DNA of 64,000 nucleotides. Origin: Cerina litoralis. Its GTDB lineage: Bacteria; Bacteroidota; Bacteroidia; Flavobacteriales; Flavobacteriaceae. The translations under genes and the position numbers were made by a program. The stretch is from assembly GCA_022008415.1 (NCBI GenBank), contig JAIRBC010000010.1:1-64000 (forward strand), read 5' to 3'. The notes beneath the pieces were generated by a model. It was not told the DNA's origin. It saw only the letters and a list, made by a program, of their open reading frames with translations, and did no database searches. Shown here in pieces: positions 54,557-63,245 of this stretch (its first letter is position 1; every line of letters starts with the position of its first letter).

Positions 54557-56728
54557 TTATTGCTTTTTATCGGTGGATTTTGTCATAAATTCCCACGTAA
54601 CTTTTTTGTTATAGCCATAGGGCTTGCCTTTTGCTGGACTGCCTATGGTACCTCTTAGAATTCCCTTTTTGTCTTTTTTTATTAAAATATTGACCTTTGA
54701 GAATTGGCCTTTTTCAAAGTCGAAGCTTACACCGTCATCATCATAAAGGACAAATTCCCCTTCTTTGGTGCCGTAATATCGAATAATCAAATTTGACTTC
54801 TCTCCATTTTTGGGAGCCTGGCGTTGGGCAGGTATCATAGGAATTATCCCTCCATCCCTTACGTACAATGGTATTTTATCCAAACCCGGAGTTATGGTAA
54901 TCACCTCGTTTTCACCTACGAATTCGCCGTTGTAGAAGTCGAACCATTTTCCTTTGGGAATGATAACCTTTCTTTGCTTTTCTCCCGCGAACATAGGGGC
55001 CACCAAAATATTATCGCCCATCATGTATTGATCCTTAATTTCACTTTTAATGGCCAATTTATACGGATTATCCGTGGAATCCAGTTCACCTTCAGCCACA
55101 TTAGCGTCGTAGGTAAAGCCATCTACCAAATTCATAGCCCTAAAGGGAGGCAAGCCTTCAAAATGATATTGTGAAAACGTAGAATAAATATAGGGCAATA
55201 ACTGCATCCTTAAATTGGCAACGTCCCTTACGGCCGCTTCCACTTTTGGAAAAGACCAAGGTTTGGTGCCATCGGCCCAAGCGTTCAGCATGGCCATAGG
55301 TGAGAAACAAACGGATTGCATCCTTCGCAGCCACTCCTCGGCGGTTTTTGAAGCGCGGACTTCCGGGGTCCACAACACCCCTATAAAACTACTGTTAACA
55401 AGGGCCGTTATAAAATCCTTATGACTGTAATAATCGTTGTAAATTACATAGGGCAAAGCACTGGCTCCCCCATTGGAAGCCCTTACCAGACCATAGGTTC
55501 TCTGGTTTCTTTCCTTAAACCATTTTGCGGTCATGTTTTGGATCAACAATCCGTAGACCTGTCTCATTTGTTCCCCGCTATAACCGGAAGGAAAGGTGGC
55601 CACATCGGGCCATACCCAAAAGTCGTACCCATCAACCTCATCTATTTTGTAGCCGCTGACCCCTATATTTATATGATTCTGAACGAAGTGATCCTTTAAA
55701 ATATCACGGGTTTCCTGAAGCATCAAATCGGGCACAACACCGTTCCAAACCGTGTGGGAACCTGTAAGGCCTTCCAATTTTGGATATAAAGTACCCGTTG
55801 GGGACACATAGGGATTCATCCATAAATTGGAACGAACGCCCATGTCGGATAGGTCGCCAATAAATCTTTTGGGGTCTGGAAACCTTGTTTTGTCCCATTC
55901 AAAAGTACAGGGATAGGACATGCTCTGCCAACCCGGTTCCACCCCGATAAAATCTAACGGAAAATCGTGTGCTTCAAAGTCTTTTGCTTCCTTTAAAATA
56001 TCGCCCTGACTATAAAGAGTAGGTACTCTTTGCGTGAATCCCAATCCCCATTTTGGAGGAAGATATCCGCCTCCATTATACAAGTTGTAGCGTTGGACCG
56101 CTTCCAAGGGTGTGGAACCGCCATAAACATAGATATCCGTTCCCTTGGCAGGTACCAGAATTTCTACGGCATCGGAATAAGGTTGCGCGCTCCAATCTTT
56201 GTCCGTGTTCCTATCTCTCACCACAGGTGGGTCATCCGCATCCACACGTACCCCCGTACCCACATAAACAGTAATGTATCGGGCTGCGTCTACAAGTACC
56301 CCATAACCTTTGGAAGATACATAGAATGGTACGGGAGCGTGGGTTCGACCATTGTCTTCACCACCGTAATGGTCCACATGCAACCGCATGATCCTCCCTC
56401 GTTGATGTACCGTTTTAAAATTGAGTCCCAGCCCAAAAATTTGCTCCTCCCTGGATAAGGGAAATTGCAGATAGACCTTTCCATCGACCATTTTGGTCTT
56501 GATCTTATCTTTTATAAAAGGGAATACGGCAGCAGGCAATTGGTTGAGTGCCCCAACCTGGGGATGGATCTCGGCCGCTTTTAACAAACTTATATCCTCT
56601 GGCTCCCCCACATTGGCCTTCCATATTCCATTCTCGATCTCGGTCCAAGCCAACTCTTGTGCGATGGCGGTACCGCAAAAAAGAAGGGATAAAAATAGAG
56701 CTGGGAAGATTGTCCTAATAGAGTTCAA
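54557..56728 (-). CDS. GH31 family alpha-glycosidase
   Basis: A 723-aa exported enzyme (signal about 1-23). An N-terminal beta domain is followed by the barrel with nucleophile Asp in GYKIDEVDGYD; the acid/base Asp is probably that of VIYNDYYSHKD. The usual DIGGF segment is replaced by VLWTPEVR, which sets it apart from common alpha-glucosidases and xylosidases and recalls GH31 galactosidase-like branches. The only start after an in-frame stop is TTG at 56728, directly ahead of the signal peptide. It follows the FAH gene by 19 bp. Confidence 0.9.
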   Translation of the reverse strand: MNSIRTIFPALFLSLLFCGTAIAQELAWTEIENGIWKANVGEPEDISLLKAAEIHPQVGALNQLPAAVFPFIKDKIKTKMVDGKVYLQFPLSREEQIFGLGLNFKTVHQRGRIMRLHVDHYGGEDNGRTHAPVPFYVSSKGYGVLVDAARYITVYVGTGVRVDADDPPVVRDRNTDKDWSAQPYSDAVEILVPAKGTDIYVYGGSTPLEAVQRYNLYNGGGYLPPKWGLGFTQRVPTLYSQGDILKEAKDFEAHDFPLDFIGVEPGWQSMSYPCTFEWDKTRFPDPKRFIGDLSDMGVRSNLWMNPYVSPTGTLYPKLEGLTGSHTVWNGVVPDLMLQETRDILKDHFVQNHINIGVSGYKIDEVDGYDFWVWPDVATFPSGYSGEQMRQVYGLLIQNMTAKWFKERNQRTYGLVRASNGGASALPYVIYNDYYSHKDFITALVNSSFIGVLWTPEVRASKTAEEWLRRMQSVCFSPMAMLNAWADGTKPWSFPKVEAAVRDVANLRMQLLPYIYSTFSQYHFEGLPPFRAMNLVDGFTYDANVAEGELDSTDNPYKLAIKSEIKDQYMMGDNILVAPMFAGEKQRKVIIPKGKWFDFYNGEFVGENEVITITPGLDKIPLYVRDGGIIPMIPAQRQAPKNGEKSNLIIRYYGTKEGEFVLYDDDGVSFDFEKGQFSKVNILIKKDKKGILRGTIGSPAKGKPYGYNKKVTWEFMTKSTDKKQ

Positions 56729-56747
56729 TGCTTTGTTTTACCAAGTT

Positions 56748-57602
56748 TTACTGATAGGCCCTGACCTCCTGTTTTGAAACCCCCAGGCCTTCGATCCCCA
56801 GTTCTACCACGTCCCCAGGTTTTAAATAAGAAGGCGGGGTCAATCCCAATCCGACTCCCGAAGGTGTCCCTGTAGAAATGATATCCCCTGGCAACAAGGT
56901 CATAAACTGGCTAATATAACTAACCACTTCTTGGATATTGAATATAAAATCGGAGGTATTGCTGTTTTGCAAGGTCTTTCCGTTGAGCTTTAGCCATAGG
57001 TTCAGGTTATTGGGGTCTTGTATTTCATCGGCCGTGGCCATAAAGGGTCCGATCGGAGCAAAAGTATCACATCCCTTTCCCTTGCACCACTGCCCTTCCC
57101 GTTCTATTTGAAAGGCGCGTTCGCTGTAATCGTTATGCAGTACATACCCGGCTACGTGTTCCAAGGCGTTAGCCTCGGATACATAGGAGGCCTTCTTTCC
57201 AATGACCACCGCCAATTCCACTTCCCAGTCCGTTTTTAGACTGTTTTTAGGAATAATCACATCATCGTTTGGTCCTACGATGGCGGAAGTTGCCTTAAAG
57301 AACAACACGGGTTCCTTCGGCAATGCCATTCCGCTTTCCGCAGCGTGCTTTGCATAGTTGAGGCCTACGCAGACCAATTTTGAAGGCCTAACGGTAGGAG
57401 GCCCCAATCGCACATCCGCCCCCACCTTTGGACACGAGGATGTATTTGATCTTAGCCATTCCTTTAATCTGGAAATTCCATCGGTTCCAAAGAATTCCTC
57501 ATTATAATCCGTTCCAAATTTGGAAACGTCGATACGGGTTCCGTCCTCCAATTGAATTCCCGGTTTTTCTTTTCCTGATTTACCAAATCTTATCAGTTTC
57601 AT
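56748..57602 (-). CDS. FAH family hydrolase, 2,4-diketo-3-deoxy-L-fuconate hydrolase type
   Basis: A 284-aa cytosolic enzyme of the fumarylacetoacetate hydrolase fold. GLNYAKHAAESG, the metal ligands in DWEVELAVVIG and NDYSER, and STGTPSGVG near the end are typical. Close relatives hydrolyse 2,4-diketo-3-deoxy-L-fuconate to pyruvate and L-lactate, the last step of the oxidative fucose route; ureidoglycolate lyase-like proteins are also similar. Fucosidase neighbours favour the former. A seven-base tandem repeat lies about 22 bp ahead of the start. Confidence 0.85.
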   Translation of the reverse strand: MKLIRFGKSGKEKPGIQLEDGTRIDVSKFGTDYNEEFFGTDGISRLKEWLRSNTSSCPKVGADVRLGPPTVRPSKLVCVGLNYAKHAAESGMALPKEPVLFFKATSAIVGPNDDVIIPKNSLKTDWEVELAVVIGKKASYVSEANALEHVAGYVLHNDYSERAFQIEREGQWCKGKGCDTFAPIGPFMATADEIQDPNNLNLWLKLNGKTLQNSNTSDFIFNIQEVVSYISQFMTLLPGDIISTGTPSGVGLGLTPPSYLKPGDVVELGIEGLGVSKQEVRAYQ

Positions 57603-57623
57603 GTTTTAAGTGTTTATTGTTAT

Positions 57624-57660
57624 TGTTCGGTGTTCGGTGTTCGGTGTTCGGTGTTCGGTG
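57624..57660. repeat. 7-bp tandem repeat, five copies
   Basis: Five perfect TGTTCGG units plus TG. They lie about 20-58 bp upstream of the FAH start codon on the minus strand, where copy-number change could alter the leader or promoter spacing. Confidence 0.9.
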
Positions 57661-57721
57661 ATTAAAAATTAAACGGTCTCTGCTTATTCACTTTTTTCCT
57701 CCATTACTTTTCCATTATCCC

Positions 57722-57741
57722 ACTAGTTCACTAGTTCACTA
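57722..57741. repeat. 8-bp tandem repeat, 2.5 copies, at sulfatase gene end
   Basis: ACTAGTTC repeated 2.5 times covers the stop codon and last codons of the S1 sulfatase. The unit resembles the octamers ahead of manA. Confidence 0.8.
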
Positions 57742-59324
57742 AATATAGCAATTTGTTCCCATTCCTTATCGCCAAGAGGCGGATCATTCTTTTGAATGGG
57801 GCCAGGAGTGCTTCGGCCCTTTTGGATAAGGGAAGCCATCATTACCTCCATTTCTTCCGCAATATCGGGTTTATCCCGATATAGATTGCTCCCTTCGGAC
57901 GGATCTTTGGATAAATCGTACAACTGATATTCGGGCAATCCCACCACCTCCTCGGAATCGGGTTTGGGATCGCTCCAACCCCCAGAACCGGGACAGAATA
58001 TCATTTTCCACCTTCCCTTCCGAAGAGCGAAGCTACCGTTGATGGAATGATGGACCGTTGTTTGTCTTTTATAATCCATTGAGTTGGGGTCCGTAAATAA
58101 CGGGAGCATGGAATAACTGTCCTCCCCCTCATCATCGGCTAACTTTGTATTTACGATGTCTGCACAGGTAGCCATCAGGTCCGTTGTGCATATGGTTTTG
58201 TCCGAAGTAGAACCAGGTCTTATTTTCCCGGGCCAGCGCACAATAAAAGGTTCTCTGTGTCCGCCTTCAAAAATATCTGCCTTATGGCCGCGATAGATGG
58301 AGCTAGGACGGTGTCCCTTCTCACCCAAAACCTTATAATCTGCCTGTGGGGAACAGCCGTTATCACTAGTAAAAATAACGATGGTGTTTCTTTCGATACC
58401 CGCTTCTACCAAAGTTTTCTGCAGTTGTCCCATATATCCATCGATTTCCATGACAAAATCCCCATAAGGATTCAGGTCACTTTTTCCCTGCCACTCCGGG
58501 GTAGGCAGGATCGGTGTATGGGGCGAGGGCAATGCCAAATAAAGGAAGAACGGGGCACTCTCTTGGGATTTTTCCTTTATATACTTCATAGCCTTCAAAA
58601 AAAGATGGGGCGTTACCTGCTCATGAACAAAATCTGACGCCGTGGGACCTTCTCGCCACCATCCGTATTTATCGGTACTTCCGGTAACCGAATCCGGCAC
58701 CATGGTAGGCATACTATTTTCCACATACACGTAGGGCGCCATGTCCAGGGAACCGGAAAATCCGTAGGAATAATTAAATCCGAGGTCGTTGGGGCCGTGG
58801 GTGATGGGCTTTGAAAAATCTATATTGACATAATCGGTGGGGTTCCAACCTGTACCGCCCACACTATCGCCTTGCTTTAAGGCCCAATTCCATCCCAGAT
58901 GCCATTTTCCGATAAAGGCGGTATGGTATCCCGATTTTTTGAGCAGGGAGGCCACCGTCGTTCTAGATTCGGGTATCAGGGCTTTCGACACCCCAGTGAG
59001 TACCCCGCTTTTCAAAGGACTTCGCCAATTGTACCTGCCCGTGAGGATACCATAGCGGGTAGGGGAACAAACGGCTGAAGAGGTATGGGCATCCGTAAAC
59101 CTCATGCCTTCTTGGGCCAATTTGTCAATATTGGGAGTATTTATTTTTCCATCGGGGTTAAAGGCATGGATATCACCGATTCCTAGATCATCGGCCAAAA
59201 CGTAAACGATATTGGGCAGTTCTTCCTTCTTTTCTATCTTCTTTTGTCTATCTCCACAGCTACAAATTATGAGAGCACTGAAAACAAGCCAAGAAATATT
59301 CTTAATAGTTAAAATTTTTCCCAT
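57723..59324 (-). CDS. S1 family sulfatase lipoprotein, second
   Basis: A 533-aa lipoprotein (lipobox near LIICSC, about 20-23). Signature C86-S-P-T-R90, metal ligands in VLADDLGIG and TSDNGCSP. Cys-type, so formylglycine is needed. It probably desulfates fucose or galactose residues before the adjacent GH29 enzymes act. The ATG at 59324 is chosen over a GTG one codon earlier. The last codons lie inside a short octamer repeat, which may have altered the exact C-terminus. Confidence 0.92.
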   Translation of the reverse strand: MGKILTIKNISWLVFSALIICSCGDRQKKIEKKEELPNIVYVLADDLGIGDIHAFNPDGKINTPNIDKLAQEGMRFTDAHTSSAVCSPTRYGILTGRYNWRSPLKSGVLTGVSKALIPESRTTVASLLKKSGYHTAFIGKWHLGWNWALKQGDSVGGTGWNPTDYVNIDFSKPITHGPNDLGFNYSYGFSGSLDMAPYVYVENSMPTMVPDSVTGSTDKYGWWREGPTASDFVHEQVTPHLFLKAMKYIKEKSQESAPFFLYLALPSPHTPILPTPEWQGKSDLNPYGDFVMEIDGYMGQLQKTLVEAGIERNTIVIFTSDNGCSPQADYKVLGEKGHRPSSIYRGHKADIFEGGHREPFIVRWPGKIRPGSTSDKTICTTDLMATCADIVNTKLADDEGEDSYSMLPLFTDPNSMDYKRQTTVHHSINGSFALRKGRWKMIFCPGSGGWSDPKPDSEEVVGLPEYQLYDLSKDPSEGSNLYRDKPDIAEEMEVMMASLIQKGRSTPGPIQKNDPPLGDKEWEQIAIFSELVN

Positions 59325-59358
59325 CACTGTTTTAAATTGCCATTATTGAAACGTTACC

Positions 59359-61602
59359 TTACTCGGGCAGTATACCTACCTCGGCAATTGCCGCCGTTTT
59401 ACCCCCACCAGCAATATTGGCGGATTCGATTCTAATATATCTTGTACTGACCGGGTTTTTAAAATAATGCGTTCTTTTTACGGGGTCGTTGATCAGATTT
59501 CCAAAAGCAAAGGATTCCACCACCTGCCATGACTTGCCGTCCTTGCTAGATTTTATCATCCCTTTTTCTATCATTCCTTCCGAATGTTCGTGCTGGGGAG
59601 TATAAGTAAAGCCCTTGATCTTGTAGACCTTTCCTAGATCGAGATTTAAATAATGGGGTTTCCCTTTTGGTCCGGATTGCCAATAGGTAGCGGGATTTGC
59701 ATCAAAAGCCAGTTCCTTACGGTTCTCTCCGCTAAAACTATCTGCCCCAATACTTTGCCAGTTCTTTTTCACAATTCCAAATTCATTGGATACGGTACTT
59801 CCCAGTTCACCGTTGACAACGGCGACAGCTCTTACTTCGCCCGAAGCCAATGAAAAAGATTGCTCGTACAGTTGAGAAGTGGGGTTTGGATCTGTTCCAT
59901 CTGTTGTATAATGTATCTGCAATCCGGAATCTAAATTTGCCAACGGATTTTCACCATGGGGTTTCCATCCAAAATCATGCATCTTCGGTGCTATGGTGAC
60001 CATTCCTTCAAGATTTCTTGAAATGTCCAACTGAGGCGGTCTGGTCTTATAGTAATGTGCAGATACATTTGAGATTGCCGGATTTAGGCGATACTGTAAC
60101 ACCCTGACCCTAAATTTATCCGAGGTAACTTCTGGAAAGCGCAAAATACGCTTATACCCCACATTAGTCGCAATGGCTATTTGCTTCCATTCATTATCTA
60201 TCCAAGCTTCTACTGCGTGCTTTTCTATCCGTTCGCTATGGGTCGCTATAGCTTCCTGAAGTACCAACCGGTTAATCGTTATCGGTTGTTTGGTCTGTAT
60301 TACAATACTATTGTGGAGGCTATCGAGCATTATATAAGAATCGGGATCCGCATCCAGAACATTATGGGGGCCGTTTGCCCCTTCAAATAAGTTGGTAAAG
60401 TAGGTTTCCACAATCCGATTTCCGACATCTTCCAGCACCCCGACATCTTCCGGAGAAAATCTTCCTTCCCTGTTGGGAGGTATATTCAATAAGAAAGTGG
60501 AATTACCGCCCACCGACCGTTCATAGATATCGAAGACGTCATCGGCACTGCGGACCTTTTGCTTGTCGTCGTCCCTATAAAACCAGCCTTCCCGAATGGA
60601 TGTATTGGTCTCGGCCTGTTGATAATGAAGGTATTTGGCCTTGTAAAGATCTTCTCTTGCCCCCAAAGACTCTGCGGTAAGATCCCCAAACATGTTCATA
60701 GCATCCGGATCCTCTTGATACGGGATAACGTTCCACTCGGTATCCCGGGTCCTGCCTGATTCATTGCCGCACCACCTAATATCTTCCTTCCCAAAAATAA
60801 CAGCCTTGGGAGCCAAGGTCCGTATCACCTTTTTCCAAGCCAAATAGTCATAGGTTTGGCCCCCCTTTGTTTTTGGGGTGGCCCCATCGAACCATACCTC
60901 GTCAACAGGTCCGTATTCCGTTAGCAGCTCAAACAACTGATTTAAGAAATACTCGTTGTAATCATCGACCTTAAATGTAAAAGTGGTTTTGTTTTGAAAA
61001 GGTCGGCCCTCCACCGGCCTGGGAATGGTGCGTTCGGTTGCCTCACTAAGGTTTCCATACAGTCCGTCCTTGCTTTCAATTTGAAATAGATCGGCCGGAG
61101 AGAGGTATATTCCCAATTTTAGGCCATATTTTTTACAAGAGTCGGTCAATTCTCTCAAAATGTCGCCCTTACCGTTCTGAAACGGGGACGACATGATACC
61201 GTGTTCCGTATAACGACTCTGCCAAAGTACAAATCCGTCGTGGTGCTTTACGGTAAGGATAACCATTTTCATTCCCGCATCGCGCATGGTTTTGCACCAC
61301 TGATCCGTATCCAGATTCTTAAGATCGAATATTTTTGGGTCCTCCAACCCACTGCCCCATTCCATCCGGGTAAAGGTATTGGGCCCAAAATGGATAAAGG
61401 CGATGAATTCATTTTGCAAAGCATCGTATTGATTGTTGCTAGGAACTACGTGTGCCGCCTTGACAATTATGGAATCTTTGGTATCGTCCGCATCAACTTT
61501 GATGGTATTGGCAACGGGCATCAAGATTTGGTCCGATACTTTTTGTTCGGTGCAGCAAATCAGGATGACAAAAAAAAGAAAGTAGGGGAAGAAATTTTTC
61601 AC
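59359..61602 (-). CDS. GH29 alpha-L-fucosidase with C-terminal accessory domains, lipoprotein
   Basis: A 747-aa lipoprotein (FVILICC at 11-17). The GH29 barrel has HFGPNTF (71-77), KHHDGFVLW (119-127) and nucleophile D239 in VWFDGA, the form of subfamily B (alpha-1,3/1,4-linked fucose). Behind it come a chitobiase-C-type stretch (QIHYTTDGTDPNP) and an F5/8-type carbohydrate-binding domain (FDANPATYWQSG, DLGKVYKIKGF). The start is GTG at 61602, the only one after an in-frame stop. Confidence 0.93.
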   Translation of the reverse strand: MKNFFPYFLFFVILICCTEQKVSDQILMPVANTIKVDADDTKDSIIVKAAHVVPSNNQYDALQNEFIAFIHFGPNTFTRMEWGSGLEDPKIFDLKNLDTDQWCKTMRDAGMKMVILTVKHHDGFVLWQSRYTEHGIMSSPFQNGKGDILRELTDSCKKYGLKLGIYLSPADLFQIESKDGLYGNLSEATERTIPRPVEGRPFQNKTTFTFKVDDYNEYFLNQLFELLTEYGPVDEVWFDGATPKTKGGQTYDYLAWKKVIRTLAPKAVIFGKEDIRWCGNESGRTRDTEWNVIPYQEDPDAMNMFGDLTAESLGAREDLYKAKYLHYQQAETNTSIREGWFYRDDDKQKVRSADDVFDIYERSVGGNSTFLLNIPPNREGRFSPEDVGVLEDVGNRIVETYFTNLFEGANGPHNVLDADPDSYIMLDSLHNSIVIQTKQPITINRLVLQEAIATHSERIEKHAVEAWIDNEWKQIAIATNVGYKRILRFPEVTSDKFRVRVLQYRLNPAISNVSAHYYKTRPPQLDISRNLEGMVTIAPKMHDFGWKPHGENPLANLDSGLQIHYTTDGTDPNPTSQLYEQSFSLASGEVRAVAVVNGELGSTVSNEFGIVKKNWQSIGADSFSGENRKELAFDANPATYWQSGPKGKPHYLNLDLGKVYKIKGFTYTPQHEHSEGMIEKGMIKSSKDGKSWQVVESFAFGNLINDPVKRTHYFKNPVSTRYIRIESANIAGGGKTAAIAEVGILPE

Positions 61603-61653
61603 GCGATTAGAGTTAGATTGACATTAATATAAGCGTTATACATGATGGGTTCT

Positions 61654-61687
61654 CAAAAAACCAAAAGCCAAGAACCAAGAGCCAAGA
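61654..61687. repeat. degenerate purine-rich 8-9 bp tandem repeat
   Basis: Units of the form CCAAGAAC/CCAAGAGC follow each other in the gap between two GH29 genes, similar in type to the array at 47595-47722. Confidence 0.65.
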
Positions 61688-61747
61688 TAGGATACATTCA
61701 AAAATCAGACTCAATTCTCGTTTCTAAGACACCGCATTTATAAACTT

Positions 61748-63226
61748 TTACCTACTCCCTGAAATTTTAAAAACATAGGCGTATTTGTCTTCAGGTATCA
61801 TTGTATTCGGGTTAAATTCGGGCATTTCCAATATCATATCCGGACCCGATTGTTTCCAGGACACGTTCCCACCAGTGGCTAGAAGGGTAACCTTTGAGCC
61901 TAGATCGGGCTTAAAGTCCTTAATGGTTAAATTTTTGCCGGGCCAATTGGGTGCTATAGCAAAATAATCATTTTTATTTTGGGTAAAGAACAGCTCTTTG
62001 ACGGCATAACCCGATTCTGGATTTACGGTTTGTTTAAGGATAAAATCACCCCCCAAATAGTGTTGTTCCGGTTTAAAATTCCTTTCTCCCTCGGACCACT
62101 GGAACGACCCTCTCCAAGGAGAGGTTCCGTAAATGGCTTCGCCATTGGTCTCTAACCATTTACCCATTTGCAACAGCCGCTCCTGCATGATCACCGGGAT
62201 TTTCCCCCTTGCGTCCGGTCCAATATCGAGCAACAGGTTCCCACCGGTGCTTACTATATTTACCAGCATCAAAACAAGGGCTTTGGGCGAGTTGTAATCT
62301 TCAATATCCTCGTTACGGTTGTATCCGAAGGAAAAGCCCATCCCTCTACATTCTTCCCAAGGGCGATTAAACCCGGGTGCCTCAGATTCGTATTCGGTAG
62401 TATAGTATCCGCCATGCTCATTGCGGACGCCCTTGCCCCAACGGTCGTTGATGACCACGGAGTTTTTTACGGGGGAGTCGTTGAACAACCAAGCCAGGAA
62501 TTCCTTGGATTTCCATTGGTCGGCTTCCATTTCCCACTCCCCATCGGCCCATAGAATATCGGGCTTATAGCGGGTTACCAAATCCTTAACCTGGGGCAAA
62601 AAATGCTCGGCTACAAATCGTTGCCTATCGTTTTGCCACCATGGGTGGTACCATTCGTATAACGAATAATAGAGCCCCATTTTGAGCCCGTTTGCTTTAA
62701 CCGCCTTGGACAAGTCGCCTACCAGATCTCTATGGGCCCCAACTTCCATACTGTTCCATGGAAAGCCTCGGTCATCGGCTTCCTTGCTTGGCCAGAGGGC
62801 AAAACCATCGTGGTGTTTGGAAGTAAGTACAACATATTTGGCCCCGGATTCTTTGATAAGTGCCGCCCAATCGTCGGGCTCGAACAGATCTGCCGTGAAC
62901 ATATTCCCGAACTGGTAGTAAGTAAAATCCTTACCATAGGTTTTATTGTGATAGTTGACTACCTCGTCCCCCTTAAAATCGCCATTACCAAAAAGCGTTT
63001 TGCTCTGTAACCAATATTGGTACCACTCTGAGTAAGTACCCTTGGGCGACCAAGCCGGGACGGAGTAAGGCCCCCAGTGGATAAATATTCCAAACTTGGC
63101 ATTATCGAACCATTGGGCTACAGGTCTGGAATCCAAGGAGTCCCATGTAGGCTCATAGTGTTTTTGGGCCCAAAGGCCGTTGAACATCGTTGCCGAAATA
63201 ATTAAGACAAGGGCTTTCTTTTTCAC
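61748..63226 (-). CDS. GH29 alpha-L-fucosidase, third
   Basis: A 492-aa exported enzyme (signal about 1-20). FGIFIHWGPYSVPAW is at 45-59, KHHDGFALW at 137-145 and the nucleophile D228 in ILWADGEWE; subfamily A form. The start is GTG at 63226 with a purine-rich GGAGAG just ahead. The stop of the upstream FAH gene is 19 bp away, so both belong to one transcript. Confidence 0.94.
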   Translation of the reverse strand: MKKKALVLIISATMFNGLWAQKHYEPTWDSLDSRPVAQWFDNAKFGIFIHWGPYSVPAWSPKGTYSEWYQYWLQSKTLFGNGDFKGDEVVNYHNKTYGKDFTYYQFGNMFTADLFEPDDWAALIKESGAKYVVLTSKHHDGFALWPSKEADDRGFPWNSMEVGAHRDLVGDLSKAVKANGLKMGLYYSLYEWYHPWWQNDRQRFVAEHFLPQVKDLVTRYKPDILWADGEWEMEADQWKSKEFLAWLFNDSPVKNSVVINDRWGKGVRNEHGGYYTTEYESEAPGFNRPWEECRGMGFSFGYNRNEDIEDYNSPKALVLMLVNIVSTGGNLLLDIGPDARGKIPVIMQERLLQMGKWLETNGEAIYGTSPWRGSFQWSEGERNFKPEQHYLGGDFILKQTVNPESGYAVKELFFTQNKNDYFAIAPNWPGKNLTIKDFKPDLGSKVTLLATGGNVSWKQSGPDMILEMPEFNPNTMIPEDKYAYVFKISGSR

Positions 63227-63245
63227 TCTCTCCAGTTTTAACGGA

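Noticed and set aside
54557..56728. Loss of the GH31 acid/base residue
   Set aside because: At first the WTPEVR segment suggested a missing Asp, but alignment of VIYNDYYSHKD with the GGDN region places an Asp at the right spot.
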